64,000 bases of DNA from Alcanivorax sp. DSM 26293 (GCF_900107995.1 NZ_FNUM01000008.1:62001-126000), one strand, 5' to 3'; positions 17,547 through 25,998 are shown, numbered from the stretch's first letter. Program-made: numbers and translations. Notes: generated from the letters alone by a model not told the origin.

Positions 17547-18752
17547 ATGAGCAGAGAAGCCGTCATCGTATCCACCGCCCGTACCCCCATAGGTAAAGCC
17601 TACCGGGGCGCCTTCAACGACACCCAGGCCCAGGCCCTGGGTGGCCATGCCATCAAGCACGCCGTGGAGCGCGCCGGCATCGACCCGGAAACCATCCAGG
17701 ACGTGATCATGGGTGCCGCCCTGCAGCAGGGCAGCACCAGTGGCAACGTGGCCCGCCAGTGTGCCCTGCGTGCGGGTCTTCCCACCACGGTGTCCGGCAT
17801 GTCCATGGACCGCCAGTGCGCCTCCGGCCTGATGGCCATCGCCACCGCCGCCAAGGAAATCATCGTCGACAACATGGATGTGACCGTGGCCGGCGGGCTG
17901 GAGTCCATTTCCCTGGTGCAGAACGACAAGATGAACACCTTCCGCGCCGCCGACCCTTGGCTGAAACAACACCGCCCGGACATCTACATGTCCATGCTGG
18001 AAACCGCCGAGATTGTGGCCGACCGCTACAACGTCTCCCGTGATGCCCAGGACGAGTACGCCTACCAATCCCAGATGCGCACCGCCGCTGCCCAGCAAGC
18101 CGGCAAGTTCGACGACGAGATCGTCCCCATGACCACCGTCATGAAGGTGATGAACAAGGAAACCAAAGAGATTTCCGACCAGGAAGTTACCCTGAGCAAA
18201 GACGAAGGCAATCGCCCGCAAACCACCCTGGAAGGCCTGCAATCCCTGCAGCCTGTCTTCAAGGGTGGCCAGCAGGTTCAGGAAGGCGGCTTCATCACCG
18301 CCGGTAACGCTTCCCAGTTGTCTGACGGCGCCAGCGCCTGCGTGCTGATGGAAGCGAAGGAAGCCGAGCGACTGGGCCTGCAACCGCTGGGCGCTTATCG
18401 CGGCATGGCCGTGGCCGGCTGTGATCCTGACGAGATGGGTATCGGCCCGGTTTTCGCCGTACCCAAGTTGCTCAAGCGCTTTGGACTGACCATTGATGAC
18501 ATCGGTATCTGGGAACTGAATGAAGCCTTTGCCAGCCAGTGCCTGTACAGCCGCGACCGGCTGGGTATCGACCCGGAGAAATACAACGTGAATGGCGGCG
18601 CCATTTCCATCGGCCACCCCTACGGCATGTCCGGTGCCCGCATGACAGGCCACGCCCTGATCGAAGGCAAGCGCCGGGGTGTGAAATATGTGGTGGTGAC
18701 CATGTGCATTGGCGGCGGCATGGGTGCCGCTGGCTTGTTCGAAGTGTTCTGA
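17547..18752 (+). CDS. Acetyl-CoA C-acyltransferase (thiolase)
   Basis: 401-aa thiolase, the last step of beta-oxidation (3-ketoacyl-CoA to acyl-CoA plus acetyl-CoA) or the reverse condensation. Nucleophilic Cys91 in MDRQCASG, then [23 protein letters not shown] with the active His, and [10 protein letters not shown] with the second Cys. ATG 17547 follows CCAGGAGAG. It is third in the MaoC-SDR-thiolase series and ended by a strong terminator. Confidence 0.95.
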   Translation: MSREAVIVSTARTPIGKAYRGAFNDTQAQALGGHAIKHAVERAGIDPETIQDVIMGAALQQGSTSGNVARQCALRAGLPTTVSGMSMDRQCASGLMAIATAAKEIIVDNMDVTVAGGLESISLVQNDKMNTFRAADPWLKQHRPDIYMSMLETAEIVADRYNVSRDAQDEYAYQSQMRTAAAQQAGKFDDEIVPMTTVMKVMNKETKEISDQEVTLSKDEGNRPQTTLEGLQSLQPVFKGGQQVQEGGFITAGNASQLSDGASACVLMEAKEAERLGLQPLGAYRGMAVAGCDPDEMGIGPVFAVPKLLKRFGLTIDDIGIWELNEAFASQCLYSRDRLGIDPEKYNVNGGAISIGHPYGMSGARMTGHALIEGKRRGVKYVVVTMCIGGGMGAAGLFEVF

Positions 18753-18775
18753 TTGCTGTCTCTGACTTCCCCTTC

Positions 18776-18801
18776 AGGGCGCCACACGGCGCCCTTTTTT
18801 T
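18776..18801 (+). terminator. Rho-independent terminator of thiolase gene
   Basis: AGGGCGCC-ACAC-GGCGCCCT followed by a run of T, 24 bases after the stop. Confidence 0.93.
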
Positions 18802-18918
18802 GTCTTCATGATCAGGGGCCACTGCCGGGACAAACCTTACTGTGTTTTCTGCGATGGAATTCTTTAGCAAATGTGTCAACGCTCACAAATAACACTAAAA
18901 TGAAATCTTCTTTTATTT

Positions 18919-18933
18919 GTTACCCTGGGTAAC
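18919..18933. promoter_or_regulatory. Perfect palindrome, candidate operator of the DUF1302 gene
   Basis: GTTACCC-T-GGGTAAC in the 528-base non-coding stretch before 19281. The rest of this stretch holds a second palindrome (19086) and a hairpin (19243); I see no gene in it. Confidence 0.4.
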
Positions 18934-19085
18934 GAATCACCGAGAACGGTAAACATCCACTTTAATATCGTTTCTCTCTCCTGGTCTTGGATCACGAAAA
19001 CCCCATAAAACCTAACGCCTTTATTCCAGAAACAGGCTCTTCGCTCCCTATTTCCCTTCAACTTCGACGTTGGTCTGTCTTGACC

Positions 19086-19103
19086 ACATACCCGTCGGTA
19101 TGT
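19086..19103. promoter_or_regulatory. Perfect palindrome, TetR-type operator candidate
   Basis: ACATACC-CGTC-GGTATGT, 7-base perfect arms. The form is common among TetR-family sites. Distance to the DUF1302 start is 178 bases. Confidence 0.45.
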
Positions 19104-19242
19104 ATGAATTGAATCCGACGTATCGCTTTTTGAAATAATGGTTCAAAAAAACAAAAGGCGAGGGTCAGGATTTTAACGCCCGATGGGACCGGGAGTGACA
19201 ACAAGTGCGCTACAACAACGTTCACAACAACAAACGGAATGT

Positions 19243-19265
19243 CTACCCGGCTCATCACCGGGTAG
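19243..19265 (+). promoter_or_regulatory. Hairpin next to the DUF1302 ribosome site
   Basis: CTACCCGG-CTCATCA-CCGGGTAG directly before the GGGAGAG ribosome site of the gene starting at 19281. It could stabilise the mRNA 5' end or control translation. Confidence 0.5.
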
Positions 19266-19280
19266 TGGGAGAGCAAAATA

Positions 19281-21047
19281 ATGCGAAGCAAAGCGATCGC
19301 TGTCGGCTGCAGCAGTGCCCTGGCTCTGGGCCTGCTGACAGCCGCAGCCCCGGCCATGGCTGGCGAAAAACAAATCAATGACGACATCAGTCTCAAATGG
19401 AACCTGAAAGCGTCCGTGGGCGCGATTTCCCGTATGGAGTCTGCCCGCAAGGAAAACCTGTTTGCCGGTGATACGCCCGGCGGCACCTCCGGTTCCGCCG
19501 TCTCCGACGACGGCAACCTGAACTATGATGGTGGCGAAGTGGTATCTGCCGTCGCCAAGGCAGTGGGCGACGTCAACCTGCAGTACAGGAACTACGGCCT
19601 GTTTGTGCGTGCCAAGGGCTGGTACGACTATGTGCAGAAAGAGAAGGATGTCCCCCACGGCAACTTCCCCAATGAATTTGTCGGTGGCGAGCCGCTCAGC
19701 GATGACGGCTTTGATCGCAACTCCAAATTCCAGGGAGCCACCTTCCAGGCCTTTTTTGTCCACGGCACCTTTCAGGTCAATGAGCAGCCGCTGAAGTTGA
19801 AGGCGGGTCGCCAGACGCTATTGTGGGGGCGTAGCCTCTATTCCCGGGGCTCCCTCAGTGCGTTGAACGCCATTGACCTGGCAGCCCTGCACCGCCCCGG
19901 TGCCGAGTACACCGAGTTCCTCAAACCCGCTGGCATGGTGACCGCCGACTACCAGTTTACCGACCGGCTCTCCATGAAATCCTTTTACCAGTATGAGTGG
20001 CGGGCAGCGAACCTGGATGGCTGCGGCACCTTTTTCTCCACGCTCGACAACACCGCCGTCGGGTGTGATGCCACCTTCTCCAGTTCCGTCATCATTCCCA
20101 ACAAAACCGCCTTTGAAAACGGTCTCTACATTCCACGTCGAGACGAAAAAGAGCCGGATGATGGCGGTCAGTACGGGCTGAAATTCGACTATGCCTTCCC
20201 GAAATCCAAGGCCAAGGTGGGCGCCTACTTCCTGAACTATCACATGCGTCTGCCGATCTATTCGGTGACCAAGGAAGACAGCCCGCTGGCACAGGGGATT
20301 ACCGCCGGCAACGACATCGCCTACTTCTATGAATACCCGGAAGATATTCAGGTGATCGGCCTCACCGCCGACAAGACCTTCGAAGGGATCGGCAACCTGG
20401 CCATGAACCTGAGCTATCTGCCGGATATGCCGGTCCAGATCAACACGCCGGATCTGACTACCTCGCGGGTGCTGGAAGCCAATGGCGTACCGGCAGCCGC
20501 CGCACAGGGGTTTGCCACCGTTCCCCAGGACACCATTGATTATGTCTATGGCTCGGGCAACGAAGTGACCGGCTTCAAGGAGTTCGATATTCAGCGTGCC
20601 GAATTCACCTTTACCACGGTTATCCCCAAAGTACTGGGCGCCCAGAAAACCATCGTTTCTGCCCAGGTCGGCTCGGAATTCATTCAGGATTTGCCGGACC
20701 AGGAAGACATGCGTTTTCGCCGCCACACCAACTTCGGTGTCGGTGATCTGGGCGAGGACGGCTATGTGACTGACTTCAGCTGGGGCTACCAACTGACGCT
20801 GAAATCCACCTATGCCAATGCCATTGGCCCGGTGACACTGACTCCGTCACTGACCCTGCAGCACGGTGTAGAAGGCTACTCCAGTGATGACGCCCTTCAG
20901 GAAGACCAGCGCAGCCTGGGCCTGGGTATCGGCATGGGCTACAAGAAGCTCAGCGCGGACCTGTCTTACACCACCTATAACGATGCCAGCTATAGCGTAG
21001 TCAACGACCGGGATTACCTGTCCCTGAGCACCACCTACAGCTTCTGA
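19281..21047 (+). CDS. DUF1302 family outer-membrane protein
   Basis: 588-aa exported protein: signal peptide ending AAPAMA-GE (about residue 27), many alternating amphipathic strands, and a C-terminal aromatic (TTYSF), as in outer-membrane beta barrels. The family is common in lipid-, sterol- and hydrocarbon-degrading proteobacteria and is usually encoded with a DUF1329 partner. Here the next gene is instead a lipoprotein. A role as a channel for hydrophobic substrates is inference. The long upstream region with two palindromes suggests substrate-controlled expression. Confidence 0.85.
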   Translation: MRSKAIAVGCSSALALGLLTAAAPAMAGEKQINDDISLKWNLKASVGAISRMESARKENLFAGDTPGGTSGSAVSDDGNLNYDGGEVVSAVAKAVGDVNLQYRNYGLFVRAKGWYDYVQKEKDVPHGNFPNEFVGGEPLSDDGFDRNSKFQGATFQAFFVHGTFQVNEQPLKLKAGRQTLLWGRSLYSRGSLSALNAIDLAALHRPGAEYTEFLKPAGMVTADYQFTDRLSMKSFYQYEWRAANLDGCGTFFSTLDNTAVGCDATFSSSVIIPNKTAFENGLYIPRRDEKEPDDGGQYGLKFDYAFPKSKAKVGAYFLNYHMRLPIYSVTKEDSPLAQGITAGNDIAYFYEYPEDIQVIGLTADKTFEGIGNLAMNLSYLPDMPVQINTPDLTTSRVLEANGVPAAAAQGFATVPQDTIDYVYGSGNEVTGFKEFDIQRAEFTFTTVIPKVLGAQKTIVSAQVGSEFIQDLPDQEDMRFRRHTNFGVGDLGEDGYVTDFSWGYQLTLKSTYANAIGPVTLTPSLTLQHGVEGYSSDDALQEDQRSLGLGIGMGYKKLSADLSYTTYNDASYSVVNDRDYLSLSTTYSF

Positions 21048-21109
21048 GACGACAAAGGACACCGCAGGCTACCCCCCGGTGGCCTGCCAACCAGAATGAG
21101 GATGGAACG

Positions 21110-21730
21110 ATGAGAAAACTGCAATTCGCCATGGTGGCCCTGTTCGCTGTGCTGCTCATGGCCTGTGCCTCCGGCTACCACGATACCCGTGTGGTCAACA
21201 CCCAGACCGGCGTAGAAAAAGACCCACAGGGTCCCTACCAGTCATTGGTGGTGGGGGTCCTCGTTGAGCACGAACTGCGTGGTCACCTGGAAAACGCCAT
21301 CGTTGCCAGGTTTGCCGAGCAAGGCATCAAGGCCACCGCCGCCCATACGGTCTTTGGTGACAAAGGCATCGAAGGCAAAAGCCGCGACTATCTGGCAGAA
21401 CGCATGCAAGAAAACGGCTTCGACAGCGCCCTGGCGATCCACCTGGAAGAACAGCGCAGCGAAACCCTTGAGGTCAAAGGCGACCCGGGCGCGGCCGTCC
21501 CGATCGCCGGCACCATGACCATGCGTCCCCAAGTGTTCAGCGATGACTTTTTCGTCAATGAGGACATCTATGTGGTTCGGCTGGACCTGTGGGACGTGGC
21601 GCAACAAGCCATCATCTGGCAAGGCAACACCGTCAGCTTTAACACCGGCGGCTTCAAGGGCCTGGAAAAAGGGGCCGGCCACTTTGCCCAGGTCATCACC
21701 AACGCCATCGGCAAGGCCGATATCTTCTGA
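21110..21730 (+). CDS. Putative lipoprotein of unknown function
   Basis: 206-aa protein with a lipoprotein signal (LFAVLLMAC, Cys about residue 19). I do not recognise the mature domain: it has alternating beta/alpha segments (VGVLVEHELRGHLENAIVARFAEQGIKA near the start) and a late segment VVRLDLWDVAQQAIIWQGNTV. These faintly recall lipoproteins that assist outer-membrane or secretion assembly. It lies 62 bases after the DUF1302 gene, on the same strand and before a strong terminator, so the two probably form an operon. Confidence 0.75.
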   Translation: MRKLQFAMVALFAVLLMACASGYHDTRVVNTQTGVEKDPQGPYQSLVVGVLVEHELRGHLENAIVARFAEQGIKATAAHTVFGDKGIEGKSRDYLAERMQENGFDSALAIHLEEQRSETLEVKGDPGAAVPIAGTMTMRPQVFSDDFFVNEDIYVVRLDLWDVAQQAIIWQGNTVSFNTGGFKGLEKGAGHFAQVITNAIGKADIF

Positions 21731-21763
21731 TTCTGTTTTCTCCTTGATTGTCTCCACCTTCCT

Positions 21764-21788
21764 TGCCCACTTCGGTGGGCATTTTTTT
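21764..21788 (+). terminator. Rho-independent terminator
   Basis: TGCCCAC-TTCG-GTGGGCA followed by seven T; ends the DUF1302-lipoprotein operon. Confidence 0.95.
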
Positions 21789-21856
21789 GCCCTGTCACGC
21801 CCCTGTCATCCCGGCCCGGCATATTGACCTCCTATCACGGAGAGAGGCTCGCCCTC

Positions 21857-21885
21857 TTGCTTCTGGCAGGCGTCATCGCTAGGCT
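21857..21885 (+). promoter_or_regulatory. Candidate sigma70 promoter for leader peptide and DAHP synthase
   Basis: TTGCTT and TAGGCT with a 17-base spacer, ending 28 bases before the leader ATG. The -10 is weak; assignment rests on spacing and position. Confidence 0.4.
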
Positions 21886-21913
21886 TGAAAGCTGAACTCA
21901 ACGAGATTTCATC

Positions 21914-22024
21914 ATGAACGCAGCCCGCCACAATCACAGCATGCCTGCAGACCGCAAAACGGTCGGCACCGTTGTGCCCGCTGCCTTCTATTACGGGTAT
22001 TGGTTTAGCCGCTCGCGCGCCTGA
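21914..22024 (+). CDS. Aromatic amino acid leader peptide
   Basis: 36-codon frame ending in a run of aromatic codons: PAAFYYGYWFSRSRA, with Phe, Tyr, Tyr, Tyr, Trp and Phe within seven codons (about 21986-22006). Its stop codon is inside the first stem of an attenuator-like structure. The first gene downstream with a known function is DAHP synthase, which commits carbon to Phe, Tyr and Trp. Known attenuation logic predicts ribosome stalling here when charged aromatic tRNAs are scarce. The ribosome site is weak (ACGAGAT), and a second in-frame ATG at 21941 could be used. Confidence 0.8.
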   Translation: MNAARHNHSMPADRKTVGTVVPAAFYYGYWFSRSRA

Positions 22025-22102
22025 CTTATACCCAGGCGCGCCCGCTACGGGACGCCTGCCGAAACACGAAAACCCCGGTCGGTATCCCGCCCGGGGTTTT
22101 TT
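22015..22102 (+). promoter_or_regulatory. Transcription attenuator with terminator hairpin
   Basis: Stem 1:2 is a perfect 9-bp pairing, GCGCGCCTG (22015-22023) with CAGGCGCGC (22033-22041), overlapping the leader stop. An alternative 2:3 pairing uses CAGGCG (22033-22038) with CGCCTG (22053-22058). The terminator pairs AAAACCCCGG (22069-22078) with CCGGGGTTTTTT (22091-22102). A ribosome held at the aromatic codons would cover strand 1 and free strand 2. How 2:3 would block the terminator is not fully clear by eye. Confidence 0.75.
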
Positions 22103-22138
22103 ATTGCCCAGACAAGCGCACGACAGAGGACAAACAGC

Positions 22139-22234
22139 ATGTATCGATATAGCCAGCACTTTAAAGCATCGCGATTTAGCCAGTGGCAGCGCCCGCTCCA
22201 GCGAACACTACGATCGAATCACGCGCGACGATAA
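22139..22234 (+). CDS. Small basic, aromatic-containing reading frame before DAHP synthase
   Basis: 31-aa frame with a good ribosome site (AGAGGA, 8 bases before ATG). It contains Tyr2, Tyr4, Phe8, Phe13 and Trp16 in its first half and many Arg in the second. It lies between the attenuator terminator and the DAHP synthase start, with no second terminator behind it. It may be a second translated leader, a translational coupler or a true small protein. I recognise no family. Confidence 0.5.
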   Translation: MYRYSQHFKASRFSQWQRPLQRTLRSNHARR

Positions 22235-22260
22235 TGCGCACAGAACGTTAAGGAATGACC

Positions 22261-23304
22261 ATGCAACAGACACAGAGCCACATCGCCAGCCCCGCCGACC
22301 CCCGTTCGCGCCGCAGCGTGCCACTGCCCTCCCCCAGCGCAATGCGCGAGCGCCTGCCGGTGGACGCCCAGCTGGCGGCACAAATCCAGGCCCATCGACA
22401 GACCGTACGCGATATTCTCAACGGCGAAGACGACCGCCTTTTAGTGATCACCGGTCCCTGCTCGCTCCATGACCCGAAATCCGCCCTGGAATACGGCCAT
22501 CGCCTCAGCGAACTGTCCCGTCAGCTGGACGACAGGATATTCCTGGTAATGCGTGCCTACGTGGAGAAACCCCGCACCACGGTGGGCTGGAAAGGTCTGC
22601 TTTACGATCCGCACCTGGACGGTAGCAACGACATCGGCACCGGTCTGAACGTGTCTCGCCATCTTTTGCTGGACCTGGCTCGTCTGGGTCTGCCCCTGGC
22701 CACGGAACTGTTGCATCCCATGGCCGCCGACTACCTGGGCGACCTGCTCAGCTGGGCGGCCATTGGCGCCCGCACCACCGAATCCCAGATCCACCGGGAG
22801 ATGGTCAGCGGTCTGCCCATGCCCGTGGGTTTCAAGAACGGTACTGACGGCAGCATCGATGTGGCCAGTGACGCCATGGGCGCCGCCGAGCATCCCCACA
22901 CGCACCTGGGCATCGACCACAACGGTCACAGTGCGTTGCTGCAAACCGCCGGCAACCTGGATACGCACCTGGTGCTTCGCGGTGGGCATCATGGCCCCAA
23001 TTACGATGCAGAAAATATTCGCAGTGCCGTCAATGCCTTGCAGGCGAAAGGCCGCAACCCACGACTGATCATCGACTGCAGCCACGCCAACAGTGGCAAA
23101 GACCCGCTCAAACAGCCGGAAGTACTGCAGGATCTGCTTGCACAACGCCGCAACGGGCAAAAGCATATCGCCGGAATCATGCTGGAAAGTCACCTGCAGG
23201 ATGGCAAACAGCCGCTGAAAAAGCCCCTCCAGTACGGCCTGTCCATCACCGATGGTTGCCTGGGCTGGGACAGGACAGCGCAGTTACTCTGCGGCATCGA
23301 TTAG
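22261..23304 (+). CDS. aroF/G/H-like: 3-deoxy-7-phosphoheptulonate synthase (DAHP synthase, class I)
   Basis: 347-aa enzyme condensing phosphoenolpyruvate and erythrose 4-phosphate, the first shikimate-pathway step. Visible: LVITGPCSLHDPKSALEYG (about residues 60-78), VMRAYVEKPRTTVGWKGLLYDP, ATELLHPMAADYLGDLLSWAAIGARTTESQ, GFKNGTDG, LRGGHHGPNY, and IIDCSHANSGKD with a metal-ligand region. ATG 22261 fits the AAGGA site; ATG 22255 would be too close to it. The isozyme (Phe-, Tyr- or Trp-sensitive) cannot be told by eye. Expression is probably set by the upstream attenuator. Confidence 0.93.
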   Translation: MQQTQSHIASPADPRSRRSVPLPSPSAMRERLPVDAQLAAQIQAHRQTVRDILNGEDDRLLVITGPCSLHDPKSALEYGHRLSELSRQLDDRIFLVMRAYVEKPRTTVGWKGLLYDPHLDGSNDIGTGLNVSRHLLLDLARLGLPLATELLHPMAADYLGDLLSWAAIGARTTESQIHREMVSGLPMPVGFKNGTDGSIDVASDAMGAAEHPHTHLGIDHNGHSALLQTAGNLDTHLVLRGGHHGPNYDAENIRSAVNALQAKGRNPRLIIDCSHANSGKDPLKQPEVLQDLLAQRRNGQKHIAGIMLESHLQDGKQPLKKPLQYGLSITDGCLGWDRTAQLLCGID

Positions 23305-23337
23305 AGCGGTTCACAGGGACGAACCCGGCAGGAAATA

Positions 23338-23351
23338 TTGATCCAAATCAC
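23338..23351 (+). promoter_or_regulatory. FNR/ANR-type box
   Basis: TTGAT-CCAA-ATCAC against the consensus TTGAT-N4-ATCAA, 9 of 10 positions. It lies 73 bases before a small membrane-protein gene. It overlaps the left arm of an inverted repeat, ATCACGACACC (23347-23357) with GGTGTCGTGAT (23381-23391). Confidence 0.6.
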
Positions 23352-23423
23352 GACACCGGCACCTATTCAGTAAAGGCGATGGTGTCGTGATATTGTCGAG
23401 ATAACAGACTGGAGACCTGCACC

Positions 23424-23522
23424 ATGACACTGGAACAATTGATTACCGCTTTCGTACTGTTCCTCAGCAGCATTGCCTTGGTGGCGTTTATTGTTTATCT
23501 GAAAAATCAGTCAAAAAACTAA
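23424..23522 (+). CDS. Small single-span membrane protein
   Basis: 32-aa protein: short N-terminal segment MTLEQ, one hydrophobic helix of about 20 residues (LITAFVLFLSSIALVAFIVYL), then a basic tail KNQSKN. TGGAGA precedes ATG 23424. An FNR-type box upstream suggests oxygen-dependent expression, as for small subunits of respiratory complexes, but I do not recognise it as any known one. It is monocistronic and convergent with pbpC. Confidence 0.7.
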   Translation: MTLEQLITAFVLFLSSIALVAFIVYLKNQSKN

Positions 23523-23553
23523 TATGGCGCCGTCGCATGTAGCGTTAAAACGC

Positions 23554-25887
23554 TTATTTCCCCAACACCTTGAACCGGTGGCCTAATCGAAACCCCTGGT
23601 CATCCACCAGCGTCAGCGTATGCCAACCGGGTTCAGCGATGATCGCCTGCTCATGGAAATGACGGGTCTTGCCGAGAAAACGATCATCCAGGTGCCAGAA
23701 CAGTTCTGCCTCACTGCGCTGATGGACAGCGCGGAATACTGCACGTCCCAAACGACCATTCAGCTCCACAGGAATGTAGATAGCGGTGCCCGCATGGGGG
23801 TAGACCAGTGCCATGGGTGGCTCGCTTTGCATGGCGCGGGCGCCGGCCACACAGTCCGCCCGCCAGGACGGCAAGGGCCGATACTCCGGATGATGGCGGC
23901 GATAGAACCAGGCGTGGGCGGGTGGTAGTACAAACCAGTCCCGATGCTGCATCTGACTCACTGATTCACACTGACTGTGCACCCGTTGGCCATTGGCATC
24001 CAGGTGCACGCGGATATGGTGTGGCGTGACAGTCTGAAAATGGCTCTGCCGCGGAGCCCACTGGTCCGCGGTCTCACACCGGCCCCCTGCCAGGTAGCCA
24101 TCATCGGCACAAACCTGCACGGTTTTCAGCTCATCCAATGGCGGCTGTGGCCAGGACGCAGTCCCCAGCAGGCTGAACACATCCAGCATCAGTGGTGCCG
24201 CCGTCGCCGCGCCCCCGAGTGATGGCGCCGGCTCACCATTGCCGTTGCCCGCCCAGACACCCACCGTATATTGCCCATTACTGCCGATGGCCCAGGCATC
24301 ACGCAGTCCATAGCTGGTGCCGGATTTCCAGGCAATTGGCTGGCTGGAGGTGAACAGTCGCCACTGCTGTGCCGTGCCTGGTCTGGCGACCTCCCGCATG
24401 GCCTCCAGGGTAAGCCAGGCAGCACCGGGGCTCAGTGCCATCCCCGGTGCCGTGGCGGTTTGTTGCTCTGCCAGTGTTCTCACCGGTTCTGCTGGTAGCC
24501 CGCTGGCGCTTGCCATCATCTGCGCATAAATGGCGGTGAGCTCGTCCAGGCGTCCTTCTGCACCACCGAGAATCAGGGTGAGTCCGTAGTCTTCCGCGCT
24601 GCGAAACAGGGTGGTCATGCCCAGGCGCTGGAGTTCGCTATGAAAGCGTCCCAACCCGTAGTCTTTCAACATACGTACCGCAGGAATGTTCAGCGACTGG
24701 CTAAGGGCTTGATGGGCTGGCACCGCGCCCCGATAACCATGATCAAAGTTTTCCGGGCTGAAACCACCGTAGTTAGTGGGCAGATCTGCCACCAGGGTGC
24801 CGGGTAGCAGGCGCCCGTCATCCAGCATCAAGCCGTACAACAAGGGTTTGAGCACACTGCCGGTGGAACGGGGGGCACTGGCGATGTCCACGGCGGCGCC
24901 GTACTCCACAGGGTCCCCATGGGAGACATTGCCCACATAAGCGCGGGTCTGTCGTTGCTGATGATCAATGACCACCACCGCCACGTTATGCACCCCATCG
25001 CGGGCCAGCCGCCGACCATGTTGCCGGGCCAATTCCTGAACCCGCCGTTGAAGATCCGCATCCAGCGTTGTGGTCAGTAGCCGTCGCGTTGACGTCTTCG
25101 AGAGGGTGTTGAGCAAGTGAGGAGCCAGCCCCGCCAGAGGTCTGGGCGCGGCAGGCAACGGCTCCATCAGCGCCAGGCGCAGGTCTGCCTCAGCCATGGC
25201 ACCCTGTCGGTGGAGTTGTTGCAGCAGGGCATCACGTTTGGCCAGTAGCCGCTCCCGATTGCGCCCGGGATGAATCAGCGAAGGCGAATTGGGTAGCACT
25301 GCCAGCAGGGCCGCCTCCGCCCAGCTCAAGGCTCCGGGTTCGCGGCCAAAATAACGCCAGGATGCGGCACGCAAGCCGACTATGTTGCCACCGAAGGGAG
25401 CCCGGCTGGCGTAATGGACAAGGATCTCCGGCTTGCTGAAGTGCCACTCCAGCTGCAATGCCAGTAGCGCCTCACGGGCTTTTTCGGTGAGAGTCCGCGG
25501 CGGATCGTCACGCAGTAGCCGGGCCAGCTGCATGCTCAGGGTGGAACCTCCGCTGACCACCCTTCCCGCTTCCAGGTTCAGGCGCATGGCCCGGGCGATG
25601 GCCAGCGGATCAATGCCCGGGTGCCGGTAAAAGCGCTTGTCTTCGAACAACAGCAGTGCCTGTTCGTATTTGTCCGGCAGCTGTGCCACCGGCACGAAAC
25701 GCCACTGCTGATCCTCGGCAATCCGGGCATCCAGCAGACGGCCGTGGCGATCCAGCATCAAGGTGGCGTAGGGCGTGTTATCCAGCCGCTCAGGCAGCGG
25801 CCACCATTGCAGGGCCGCCAGCATCAGTAGCGAAGCAAGCCCCCCCCCTATCAGGAGAAAGCGTCTTTTCGGGTATTGTCGCTTCAT
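23554..25887 (-). CDS. pbpC: Penicillin-binding protein 1C
   Basis: 777-aa bifunctional peptidoglycan synthase. One N-terminal membrane anchor (FLLIGGGLASLLMLAAL) is followed by the GT51 transglycosylase domain with EDKRFYRHPGIDPLAIARA and GGSTLSMQLARLL. The transpeptidase domain has SVLK (in STGSVLKPLLYG), SLN and KSGTSYG, and a C-terminal PbpC-specific domain follows (residues about 690-777). ATG 25887 begins MKRQYPKRR; no strong ribosome site is seen and a slightly longer start is possible. The usual YfhM partner gene is not adjacent. Confidence 0.93.
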   Translation of the reverse strand: MKRQYPKRRFLLIGGGLASLLMLAALQWWPLPERLDNTPYATLMLDRHGRLLDARIAEDQQWRFVPVAQLPDKYEQALLLFEDKRFYRHPGIDPLAIARAMRLNLEAGRVVSGGSTLSMQLARLLRDDPPRTLTEKAREALLALQLEWHFSKPEILVHYASRAPFGGNIVGLRAASWRYFGREPGALSWAEAALLAVLPNSPSLIHPGRNRERLLAKRDALLQQLHRQGAMAEADLRLALMEPLPAAPRPLAGLAPHLLNTLSKTSTRRLLTTTLDADLQRRVQELARQHGRRLARDGVHNVAVVVIDHQQRQTRAYVGNVSHGDPVEYGAAVDIASAPRSTGSVLKPLLYGLMLDDGRLLPGTLVADLPTNYGGFSPENFDHGYRGAVPAHQALSQSLNIPAVRMLKDYGLGRFHSELQRLGMTTLFRSAEDYGLTLILGGAEGRLDELTAIYAQMMASASGLPAEPVRTLAEQQTATAPGMALSPGAAWLTLEAMREVARPGTAQQWRLFTSSQPIAWKSGTSYGLRDAWAIGSNGQYTVGVWAGNGNGEPAPSLGGAATAAPLMLDVFSLLGTASWPQPPLDELKTVQVCADDGYLAGGRCETADQWAPRQSHFQTVTPHHIRVHLDANGQRVHSQCESVSQMQHRDWFVLPPAHAWFYRRHHPEYRPLPSWRADCVAGARAMQSEPPMALVYPHAGTAIYIPVELNGRLGRAVFRAVHQRSEAELFWHLDDRFLGKTRHFHEQAIIAEPGWHTLTLVDDQGFRLGHRFKVLGK

Positions 25888-25950
25888 GGGCTGGCAGACA
25901 GAGGGAGACACTGAAAGCCTACTCAACAATGGGGAAAGGGTCGACCGGAC

Positions 25951-25976
25951 AAAAAAACGGGCGCATCAAGCGCCCG
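25951..25976 (-). terminator. Rho-independent terminator of cysH
   Basis: CGGGCGC-ATCAA-GCGCCCG with seven A on the plus strand, i.e. a T run on the minus strand, just after the cysH stop. Confidence 0.92.
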
Positions 25977-25998
25977 TTTTGTGTGGCTTTGCTATGGC

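Noticed and set aside
17493-18653. 386-codon minus-strand frame opposite the thiolase
   Set aside because: Gly/His/Val-rich shadow of a well-supported gene; no ribosome site or family motif.
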